Origin: Alphaproteobacteria bacterium
Lineage (GTDB): Bacteria; Pseudomonadota; Alphaproteobacteria; Puniceispirillales; Puniceispirillaceae
Assembly: GCA_011524805.1 (NCBI GenBank)
Contig: WTJO01000067.1
Coordinates: forward strand, 1-6,482
Reading direction: 5' to 3'
Length of the DNA stretch: 6,482 nucleotides
Shown here one piece after another: positions 1 through 5,965 of the stretch. Under the pieces are notes generated by a model that did no database searches, was not told the origin of the DNA, and worked only from the letters and a program-made list of their open reading frames with translations. How positions within the stretch are numbered: position 1 is the first letter of the stretch; each line of letters begins with the position of its first letter. A program made the position numbers and the translations under genes.

Positions 1-1943
1 GTCTGTAATGTGCCTGTAAAGACAATGGTTTTGCCAGAAAGCGGGCTATCTTGTTGCGGGGCTTCTGGCGCTTCAAGGCTGAGTAATCTGTCAAGTTCTT
101 CCAGCTCATTGATATTATCTTCATCTGCCAGAAACCCCAGCAAATCTGATGCGACCAGCTCGCCTATCTGGTCTATGGCGGTAAGCTCAAGATAGGCTTC
201 GCTATCTTTGTCTTTTGCCTCACGGCCAAGGCTAAGCAAAGCCGGAATATCAGGATATTGAAAGGCAAGCAGACGGGCGGTTGCTTCGCCAATCTGTCTG
301 ATGCCAAGTGCAAAGATAAAGCGTGCTAGCTCAATGTTTTGGCGCTGGGTAATAGCGGCAACCAGATTATCTGCTGATTTATCGCCCATCCCCGACAGGC
401 CGGCAATCTGGTCTCTTTTTTCTGCAAGCCTGAAAATATCAGATGGCCGCTTCACCCAGCCTAGCTGGTAGAATTGTTCAATCTGCCTGTCCCCAAGCCC
501 GTCAATATCAAAGGCATTTCTGGAGACGAAATGTTTCAACCGTTCAACTGCCTGTGCTTCGCATGAAAAGCCGCCTGTGCATCGTCTTACCGCCTCGCCC
601 TCAGGCCGGATGGCAGGACGGCTACATACAGGGCAGCTATCAGGAAAGGTAAAATCTTTTTCGGTACCATCCCGCGCCTCTGCTATTGGGCGCACAATCT
701 GTGGTATCACATCACCTGCACGTTGCAGAACAACCTGATCACCAATCCGGATATCTTTGCGCTTTATCTCATCCTCATTATGCAAGGTGGCGTTTGATAC
801 TGTCACCCCGCCTACTTTTACAGGCTGAAGCCGCGCTACAGGGGTTAATGCACCTGTGCGGCCAACCTGAATATCAATAGCTTCCAGTCGGGTGATGGCC
901 TGTTCAGCAGGGAATTTATGGGCAATCGCCCAGCGCGGTGCGCGGCTAACCTGTCCAAGGCGTTGCTGATAGTCATATCGGTCAACCTTATAGACAACCC
1001 CGTCAATCTCATAATCAAGTTCAGGGCGAAGACGGGCTATCTCATCATACTGGTCTATCAGCTCATCTATTGCAGGGCACTTTTTTGACAGGCTGTTGAC
1101 ACTAAAGCCACATGCTTTCGCAAATGCAAGAAATGCTGAATGGCTAGCAACAATGTCATTTGACATAAAACCGGGCGAGTAGGCAAAAAAGCGCAAAGGA
1201 CGCGCCTTTGTAATCTCGGGGTCTTTCTGACGTAGCGAGCCTGCCGCCGCATTGCGCGGATTGGCAAATAGCTTGCCGCCTGTCTCTGCCTGTTCTGCAT
1301 TCAGGGTTTCAAAATCAGAGCGCGCCATATAGACCTCGCCCCTGATCTCTATCACAGTACCTGACAGCATGGTGCCGTTCACGGTTTCGGGCAGGTGATG
1401 GGGGATATCGGCAATGGTTTTTACATTGGCGGTAATATCTTCGCCTATGGCGCCATCACCCCGTGTTGCGCCGGATACCAGCCGGCCATTCTCATATCGC
1501 AGGCTCAAAGATAGCCCATCGATTTTAGGCTCTGCAGTATAGGCAATTTCGTTAGCGTCTGAAAGTGCCAGAAAGCGTCTGATTTTCTTGTCAAACTCGG
1601 CAACATCTGTGGCTGAAAAGGCATTGTCCAGCGACAGCATAGGCAGGGCATGTTCAATTTTGTCAAACTGTTCGGCAGGCGCTGAGCCAACACGCTGTGA
1701 GGGGCTGTCTGACAGGACAAGCGCAGGAAAGGCAGCCTCAATCGCTTTGTTCAGATGCACCAGCCTGTCATATTCGGCATCTGGCAGCACAGCCTCTTCA
1801 GAGGCCTCTGCGCTATAATATAGCCTGTCATACTGGCCGATAAGCGCAGACAGTTCTGACAATATCTCTGCGGCTTCGGCCTGCGCTAGCGTAGGCGCGG
1901 CTGTGGGTGAAATAAAATCATCTGCTGTTTTAAGCCTGCTCAT
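1..1943 (-). CDS. ligA: NAD+-dependent DNA ligase LigA (3' end cut by window edge)
   Basis: This enzyme seals nicks in DNA using NAD+, joining Okazaki fragments and finishing repair. I read 647 codons without interruption from the ATG at 1943 to the window edge. In order: the Ia domain with the NMN-binding DAEYD at residues 55-59; the adenylation domain with catalytic Lys140 in EPKIDG and the conserved VIEIRGEVYM; the OB fold with VGRTGALTPVARL; a four-cysteine zinc finger at Cys437, 440, 455 and 461, with the same spacing as in E. coli; helix-hairpin-helix repeats at about 480-610; and the start of the BRCT domain at about 636 (GKTIVFTGTL). Roughly 60 residues of BRCT are missing off the edge. 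Relative to E. coli LigA there are about three extra residues before DAEYD. The ATG lies 3 bp after the recN stop, and AGGCGGG inside the recN end could serve as its ribosome site, so translational coupling is likely. Identity is certain. Confidence 0.98.
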   Translation of the reverse strand, partial: MSRLKTADDFISPTAAPTLAQAEAAEILSELSALIGQYDRLYYSAEASEEAVLPDAEYDRLVHLNKAIEAAFPALVLSDSPSQRVGSAPAEQFDKIEHALPMLSLDNAFSATDVAEFDKKIRRFLALSDANEIAYTAEPKIDGLSLSLRYENGRLVSGATRGDGAIGEDITANVKTIADIPHHLPETVNGTMLSGTVIEIRGEVYMARSDFETLNAEQAETGGKLFANPRNAAAGSLRQKDPEITKARPLRFFAYSPGFMSNDIVASHSAFLAFAKACGFSVNSLSKKCPAIDELIDQYDEIARLRPELDYEIDGVVYKVDRYDYQQRLGQVSRAPRWAIAHKFPAEQAITRLEAIDIQVGRTGALTPVARLQPVKVGGVTVSNATLHNEDEIKRKDIRIGDQVVLQRAGDVIPQIVRPIAEARDGTEKDFTFPDSCPVCSRPAIRPEGEAVRRCTGGFSCEAQAVERLKHFVSRNAFDIDGLGDRQIEQFYQLGWVKRPSDIFRLAEKRDQIAGLSGMGDKSADNLVAAITQRQNIELARFIFALGIRQIGEATARLLAFQYPDIPALLSLGREAKDKDSEAYLELTAIDQIGELVASDLLGFLADEDNINELEELDRLLSLEAPEAPQQDSPLSGKTIVFTGTLQ

Positions 1944-1946
1944 CTG

Positions 1947-3611
1947 CTACTGCCCGCCTATCAGCGCGACCGCCGCCGCTCTGGCCTGTTCTGTTATCTG
2001 ATCACCAGACAGCATGCGGGCAATTTCTTCTATCCGCTCCTGTCTGTCCAGCTGGACAGTTCTGCTGATGGTCATCTCGTCCAGATTTGTCTTTGCAATG
2101 TGAAAATGATGATCTGCGGCGGCGGCAACCTGTGGTGAATGGGTAATCACAAGTGTCTGCATCGCCCGACCCAGCCGTGCCAGCCTTGCGCCAACTGCCG
2201 CGGCGACCGCTCCACCAACACCTGAATCAACCTCGTCAAAAATGAGTGTTTTTGCCGGCTCATTTTCAGATAGCGCTACCTTCAGTGCCAGCAGAAAGCG
2301 CGCAAGCTCGCCCCCCGATGCGATTTTGTCTATCTTGTCTTCTGCCATGCCCGGATTGGTTCTGGCGGCAAAGCGTATCCTGTCGAAGCCGGACACAGAC
2401 CATCTGGCCTCTTCCAGCAGGGTGATATCTGTTCTGAATGAGGCCGCTTCAAGTTTCAGCGGTGGCAATTCTGCCATCACCGCCCTATCCAGTGCGTGGG
2501 CAGCGCTATGGCGCCGTTCAGAGATGACAGAGGCAAGCTGTTTATAGGCATCGAATTTATCTTCCAGATCACGCGCATATTCTGACAGTAACGAGGCGCT
2601 GTCATCTATCTGCGATAGCTGTTCTGCCAGTGAAATATGGGTGTCTGCAAGCCTGTCTGCATCAGTTTTATGTTTGCGTGCCTGTGCGCGCAATTCAAAC
2701 AGCCTGTCATCTATCTGGCCAAGTCGTGCAGGATCACCATCCAGCGTATCGGCAATGGCGCGCATTTGGCTATCTGCTTCCTGCAACTCCATTCTGGCAC
2801 GCTGAATAGCCTCAAGGGCAGGGGACAGCCTTTCGCCTGCAACATCAAGATGGCTTTCCAGAATACGTTCTGCACGGCCGGCAAGCGCTTCTGCACCTTC
2901 ATCATCTGCCAGCATGACAGTTGCCTGCATCAGCGCTTCTGACAATTTTGCGGCATGAGCATGAAGCGCGCGTTCGGAGACCAGTGCGCTTTCCTCATCT
3001 GGCTGCGGGGCAAGCACATCAAGTTGTTCTATCGCATCTCTCAGCCAGTCTTCTTCTTCACGTGATTGCTGAATTTTCAGCTGTAATGCATCAAACGCAT
3101 CTGAGGCATCCTGCCAGCTTTGCCAAGCCTCTGATAATGCCACAAGCCTGTCAGGGTGCTGGCATGCCCTGTCAATTAGCGGCAGATAGCCTGAGACATC
3201 CAGCAGGCCTCGCCCCTCAAACTGCCCCTGTATTTCGATAAGCTCGTCTCCAATCTGGCGCAACAGAGACAAGGATACAGGCTCGTCATTTAGATAGGCT
3301 TGCGACCTGCCATCTGATTTCAGATTGCGGCGCAGTATCAGCTCGTCACATGGCAATATTGATGCATGTTCAAGATGCTGCCAGAACGGCGCATTAGCAG
3401 ATACAGCAAAACAGGCTGTGACAGATGCGCTGTCCTCATCCTTGCGGATAAGCCCGAAATCTGCCCGCGCGCCCAGTGCTAGTCCAAGCGCATCTAGCAG
3501 GATTGATTTGCCTGCGCCTGTTTCGCCGGTTAGCACTGTCAGCCCGCCGTCAAAATTAAGCTGCAGGCTGTCAATAAGCACGATATTTTTAATTGTTAGC
3601 TGTGTCAGCAT
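1947..3611 (-). CDS. recN: DNA repair protein RecN (SMC-like ATPase)
   Basis: RecN is a cytoplasmic SMC-like ATPase that acts early in double-strand break repair, holding DNA ends and promoting RecA-dependent recombination. The 554-residue product matches the usual family length (about 550). Visible motifs: Walker A GETGAGKS at residues 29-36; a long, charged, helical central region of about 150-370 that fits the short coiled coil; the ABC signature ASGGE at 431-435; Walker B TLIFDEVD at about 455-462; and the H-loop ITHSPQVAAAAD from 489, with His491. All residues needed for ATP hydrolysis appear present. The ATG at 3611 is 24 bp after the bamD stop and has no strong Shine-Dalgarno, so the gene probably depends on the upstream transcript. 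I found no alphaproteobacterial LexA box (GTTC-N7-GTTC) immediately upstream. Identity is certain; regulation is inferred. Confidence 0.98.
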   Translation of the reverse strand: MLTQLTIKNIVLIDSLQLNFDGGLTVLTGETGAGKSILLDALGLALGARADFGLIRKDEDSASVTACFAVSANAPFWQHLEHASILPCDELILRRNLKSDGRSQAYLNDEPVSLSLLRQIGDELIEIQGQFEGRGLLDVSGYLPLIDRACQHPDRLVALSEAWQSWQDASDAFDALQLKIQQSREEEDWLRDAIEQLDVLAPQPDEESALVSERALHAHAAKLSEALMQATVMLADDEGAEALAGRAERILESHLDVAGERLSPALEAIQRARMELQEADSQMRAIADTLDGDPARLGQIDDRLFELRAQARKHKTDADRLADTHISLAEQLSQIDDSASLLSEYARDLEDKFDAYKQLASVISERRHSAAHALDRAVMAELPPLKLEAASFRTDITLLEEARWSVSGFDRIRFAARTNPGMAEDKIDKIASGGELARFLLALKVALSENEPAKTLIFDEVDSGVGGAVAAAVGARLARLGRAMQTLVITHSPQVAAAADHHFHIAKTNLDEMTISRTVQLDRQERIEEIARMLSGDQITEQARAAAVALIGGQ

Positions 3612-3635
3612 AGCGCGTTCAATGTCATCGGCAGA

Positions 3636-4478
3636 CTAGAACAAAGACAGGGCTCTGTCAGCGATTGAGCCTATCAGCCCTCTTGGCCCCGCTCTGCCGG
3701 GGTTTTCTACAACCAGATTAACCTGTTCTGTCCAGTAGGAGTCAGGGAAATTATAATTGGCGACCTGTGCAACCCGATCTGCCTCATCTGTCAGACCAAG
3801 CGATAGATAGGATTCAACCATCCGGTAAAGTGCCTCTGGCACCTGATTGGTCTGGTCATATTCTTTGACGACTGTAGCAAAGCGTTTGATTGCGGCATTA
3901 ATATGCCCTTCTTTGAGGTAGAAACGTCCTACGGCCATTTCCTTACCAGCCAGTTGCGAGCGCGCCAGATCGGCCTTCAGCTTGCTGTCACGCGCATATT
4001 GGCTTTCGGGATAGCGGCGAAGCAATTCTTCAAACGCATCAAGCGCGCGATAGGTCATATCAGCGTCACGTTCGACATCGACAATCTGTTCATAATAACA
4101 CAGCGCTTGCAGATAATAGGCATATTCTGTGAGTGGATCTGCCGGATATAGCTCAATAAACCTGTTGAGTGTGGCAACAGCCTGAGGATAGTCATTATCA
4201 TTATAAAATGACCATGCCGCCATAATCTGGGCACGCACAGCCCAGATAGAATAGGGGTGCTGTCTTTCGACCTCCTCAAATAGCGGTGCGGCGGCTTTGG
4301 TATCACCTGATAGCGCCGTATCTAGCGCAAGATTATACAGCTCGTCCACAGGCTGTTCAATCTGGGCTTCTTCTTCGCTGCCAGAACAGGCAGATAACAG
4401 CGCCATAATCGATAGGGGCGCGAACCATAATTTTGACCAGCCCATTGCTAATCCAACAATATTAAATGCAGATTTCAT
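3636..4478 (-). CDS. bamD: Outer-membrane assembly lipoprotein BamD (ComL/YfiO family)
   Basis: BamD is an outer-membrane lipoprotein on the periplasmic side of the BAM complex. It works with BamA to fold beta-barrel proteins into the outer membrane. From the ATG at 4478 the product has 280 residues. It opens with a hydrophobic signal and a lipobox, LLSAC, whose Cys31 would be lipidated. An acidic linker follows (SEEEAQIEQPVDE), then about five TPR-like helix pairs over residues 45-250. Typical segments are LFEEVERQHPYSIWAVRAQ, the loop DVERDADMTYRALDAFEELL, and RRYPESQYA. The frame stays open upstream to a TTG at 4508, but the purine-rich site AGAGGAAGG at 4491-4499 lies inside that extension, which favours the ATG at 4478. 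A second ATG at 4445 would give a more typical 20-residue signal and cannot be excluded. A 237-bp gap separates it from lpxC; recN follows after 24 bp. Family is confident, exact start less so. Confidence 0.95.
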   Translation of the reverse strand: MKSAFNIVGLAMGWSKLWFAPLSIMALLSACSGSEEEAQIEQPVDELYNLALDTALSGDTKAAAPLFEEVERQHPYSIWAVRAQIMAAWSFYNDNDYPQAVATLNRFIELYPADPLTEYAYYLQALCYYEQIVDVERDADMTYRALDAFEELLRRYPESQYARDSKLKADLARSQLAGKEMAVGRFYLKEGHINAAIKRFATVVKEYDQTNQVPEALYRMVESYLSLGLTDEADRVAQVANYNFPDSYWTEQVNLVVENPGRAGPRGLIGSIADRALSLF

Positions 4479-4490
4479 GATGGTTGCTGG

Positions 4491-4499
4491 CCTTCCTCT
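4491..4499 (-). promoter_or_regulatory. Purine-rich ribosome binding site that decides the bamD start
   Basis: On the minus strand this reads AGAGGAAGG. Its 3' edge is 12 bases before the ATG at 4478, and the AGGA core is 15 bases away, which is longer than the usual 5-9. It lies inside the open frame that begins at the TTG at 4508, which argues against that TTG as the true start. The later ATG at 4445 has only a weak GGA upstream. Confidence 0.5.
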
Positions 4500-4627
4500 A
4501 TTAGACAATGCTCTTTAACCTGAAGCTAGTGTCAACGCCGAAGTTAACATAGACCTGTATTCTTTGGTGATAGCACAAAGCATGAGGGCTTCTCAATATA
4601 CAAAACAGCCAATAATTGCCCAGAACC

Positions 4628-4633
4628 ATTATA
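4628..4633 (-). promoter_or_regulatory. Possible -10 hexamer (TATAAT) upstream of bamD
   Basis: The minus strand carries an exact TATAAT about 150 bases before the bamD ATG and after the lpxC stop. The best -35-like hexamer, TTGCGG, is only 14 bases upstream, shorter than the ideal 16-18, and there is no exact extended -10. A separate exact TTGACA lies at 4530-4535, closer to bamD, but has no good -10 at the right distance. Either could start a bamD-recN-ligA transcript; neither is convincing alone. Confidence 0.3.
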
Positions 4634-4662
4634 GACACATGATAGCGCCGCAATTTCGTCCC

Positions 4663-4684
4663 GTAACAGGCTTTGGCCTGTCAC
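4663..4684 (-). other. Hairpin just downstream of lpxC (terminator-like, no T-tract)
   Basis: The minus strand reads GTGACAGGC, then loop CAAA, then GCCTGTTAC. This makes a 9-bp stem with one G-U wobble and a 4-base loop, starting 31 bases after the lpxC stop codon. It is followed by CGGGACG rather than a run of T, so it is not a standard intrinsic terminator. It may stabilise the lpxC 3' end or cause partial termination before bamD. Confidence 0.6.
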
Positions 4685-4715
4685 TGTTAGCAGAGATAAA
4701 CATAATGGAAACTGT

Positions 4716-5657
4716 CTATTGAGACGGAGAGGCAACGGCCGCGTCAGGCATTGACCATGACGGTGTCAGGGCAACAGGGCTGTTGCCTTTTACAACTTCA
4801 AATGCCTCTGGTCTGCTTTTCAGCAATTTCAGCAGGGCTGTGCTGGCGGCATGCCCCGGACGGCTGGCAACCAGCTTGGCTTTCATGGTCATACCTAGGA
4901 GGTATAGATCACCAAGACAGTCTAATGTCTTGTGGCGCACAAATTCATCGTCACCACGTAGGCCGGTCGGGTTAAGAATCTTGCCATCATCTACTACCAC
5001 AGCATTGTCGAGCGAGCCACCCTGACCCATGCCGGAGCGTCTGATCTGTTCAACATCGCGCAACAGACAGAAAGTACGCGCATTGGCAAGATTATCGTCA
5101 AAACCGTCCTGTTCATGAATATAGGTACATCTCTGTGTGCCAATGGCAGCGTCATCGAAATCAATGGTAATATCCATTTCAAGCATATCACTTGGTGTTA
5201 GCCGCATGATTACGCCGGAATCATCCTGATATTCAATTTCTTCGGTAAGGACCAGCACCTGCTTGAAATCATCCTGTTCAATAATGCCGACAGCGTTCAG
5301 ACGGTCTGTTATCTGTTGCGAGCTACCGTCCAGAATAGGCATTTCGGAACCATCAATCTCAATATGCAGATTGTCAATATTCAGCCCGTGAAAGGCGGCC
5401 ATGAAATGCTCAATCGTCTGAACCTTCACCCCGTCTTTATTTTCAATACGGGTGCATAGCTCGTTCTGGACAGCATTATCAATCGTCGCAGGCACAATCC
5501 GGTCACATCCAGATACGTCAATCCGCTCAAACACAATACCGTAATTCGCAGGGGCAGGGTTGATAACTGCATGAATGAACCGACCAGAATGTAACGCGAT
5601 GCCGGTAATTTCAACAGCATGTTTCAGCGTTCTCTGTTTCTGGGGATGAATATTCAT
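4716..5657 (-). CDS. lpxC: UDP-3-O-acyl-N-acetylglucosamine deacetylase LpxC
   Basis: LpxC is the cytoplasmic zinc deacetylase that carries out the committed step of lipid A synthesis, removing acetate from UDP-3-O-acyl-GlcNAc. The product is 313 residues from the ATG at 5657, close to the family's ~305. The catalytic set is complete: Glu83 and His84 in TIEHFMAAFHGL, His242 and Asp246 in HKTLDCLGDLYLLG, and His269 in RPGHAASTALL. This matches E. coli E78, H79, H238, D242 and H265. Other family signatures are EITGIALHSG near the start, IDNLHIEIDGSEMPILDGSS, and ARTFCLLRDVEQIR. The C-terminal tail (PDAAVASPSQ) is not the nonpolar tail recognised by FtsH in E. coli, so turnover may differ. The frame extends to a TTG at 5663, but the ATG two codons later is the better start; neither has a clear Shine-Dalgarno. 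A CtrA-type box lies about 80 bases upstream. Confidence 0.98.
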   Translation of the reverse strand: MNIHPQKQRTLKHAVEITGIALHSGRFIHAVINPAPANYGIVFERIDVSGCDRIVPATIDNAVQNELCTRIENKDGVKVQTIEHFMAAFHGLNIDNLHIEIDGSEMPILDGSSQQITDRLNAVGIIEQDDFKQVLVLTEEIEYQDDSGVIMRLTPSDMLEMDITIDFDDAAIGTQRCTYIHEQDGFDDNLANARTFCLLRDVEQIRRSGMGQGGSLDNAVVVDDGKILNPTGLRGDDEFVRHKTLDCLGDLYLLGMTMKAKLVASRPGHAASTALLKLLKSRPEAFEVVKGNSPVALTPSWSMPDAAVASPSQ

Positions 5658-5738
5658 AATCAATATACTAACGTTATCTCTGTATGCCTGTTTTGCTTCA
5701 GTGCATATCTTGCTGGATTTGTGCCAAAAATGACGGAT

Positions 5739-5755
5739 GGTTAACGAAATTTTAA
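5739..5755 (-). promoter_or_regulatory. CtrA-type binding site upstream of lpxC
   Basis: The minus strand reads TTAA, seven bases, then TTAACC, an exact fit to the full CtrA consensus TTAA-N7-TTAAC of Alphaproteobacteria. The second half continues as TTAACCAT (5744-5737), the extended half-site seen in many of these genomes. CtrA is a cell-cycle response regulator. The box ends about 80 bases before the lpxC ATG and overlaps a possible -10, so it could repress a promoter there or activate one just downstream. Binding is inferred from the motif alone. Confidence 0.65.
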
Positions 5756-5778
5756 AAACTCAATCTCACGCTAGTAAA
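5749..5778 (-). promoter_or_regulatory. Candidate lpxC promoter overlapping the CtrA box
   Basis: On the minus strand TTTACT (5778-5773) and TAAAAT (5754-5749) are 18 bases apart, reasonable but imperfect matches to the -35 and -10 of housekeeping promoters. The -10 sits inside the CtrA-type box. In such AT-rich DNA this could be chance, and a CtrA-activated promoter just downstream is an alternative. Confidence 0.3.
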
Positions 5779-5860
5779 GTGCTGGCGTAAATACAAATCA
5801 CTTTTGGTTACAAATTGTTGCAGATACCAATGATTTGTCCTTTTTCGTGTCGTGAGCTTC

Positions 5861-5893
5861 AAAAAAGAAGCAGAGCTGGAGATCCAGCTCTGC
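5861..5893 (-). terminator. Intrinsic terminator of ftsZ
   Basis: On the minus strand GCAGAGCTGG and CCAGCTCTGC form a perfect 10-bp stem with a 4-base loop (ATCT), immediately followed by TTCTTTTTT. The structure lies about 67 bases after the ftsZ stop. The T-run is present only in the minus direction, so it should end ftsZ transcripts and not transcripts from the other strand. This implies lpxC has its own promoter. Confidence 0.92.
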
Positions 5894-5940
5894 AGTTTGG
5901 GAGGAAATACAGGTCATCTTTTTAGCTCACCTGGGAATGA

Positions 5941-5965
5941 AATTAGGCAGTCTTTCCGCCTAATT
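5941..5965 (-). other. Inverted repeat spanning the ftsZ stop codon
   Basis: AATTAGGC and GCCTAATT form a perfect 8-bp inverted repeat around a 9-base loop. The ftsZ TAG stop (5962-5960) is inside the upstream arm. There is no T-run after it, so it is not a terminator by itself. It may form an mRNA hairpin at the end of ftsZ, or be chance. Confidence 0.5.

Larger units (their letters stand above)
5658..5959. other. 302-bp ftsZ-lpxC intergenic region
   Basis: I see no convincing coding sequence on either strand. From the ftsZ side it holds the lower arm of the stop-codon hairpin, a strong intrinsic terminator (5861-5893), and then an AT-rich stretch with the CtrA-type box and candidate promoter elements. 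The layout fits ftsZ transcription ending here and lpxC starting from its own promoter, inferred from sequence only. A weak 5-bp inverted repeat (CAGGT/ACCTG) also lies between the two hairpins. Confidence 0.7.

Noticed and set aside
2242..3639. Plus-strand open frames of about 100 codons opposite recN
   Set aside because: They are antisense to a complete, well-conserved recN; their products are low-complexity Ser/Ala-rich or motif-free, as expected of reverse-complement shadows.
3685..3706. Plus-strand hairpin CCCCG/CGGGG followed by TTTT inside bamD, resembling a terminator
   Set aside because: It lies inside the bamD coding region in the opposite direction, the stem is only 5 bp plus wobbles, and there is no plus-strand gene to end.
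4512..4545. TTAAC/TTAACC half-sites near the bamD start
   Set aside because: No second TTAA half lies exactly seven bases away (the nearest, TTGA, is at eight), so these are only isolated half-sites.
4544..4735. 63-codon minus-strand open frame across the lpxC-bamD gap
   Set aside because: It starts at a TTG inside lpxC, has no ribosome site and no recognisable motifs, and an open frame of this size is expected by chance here.
5707..5727. TTGGCAC on the minus strand before lpxC, like the -24 part of a sigma-54 promoter
   Set aside because: The -12 element at the required spacing is CAGCA instead of TTGCA, so only half the signal is there.
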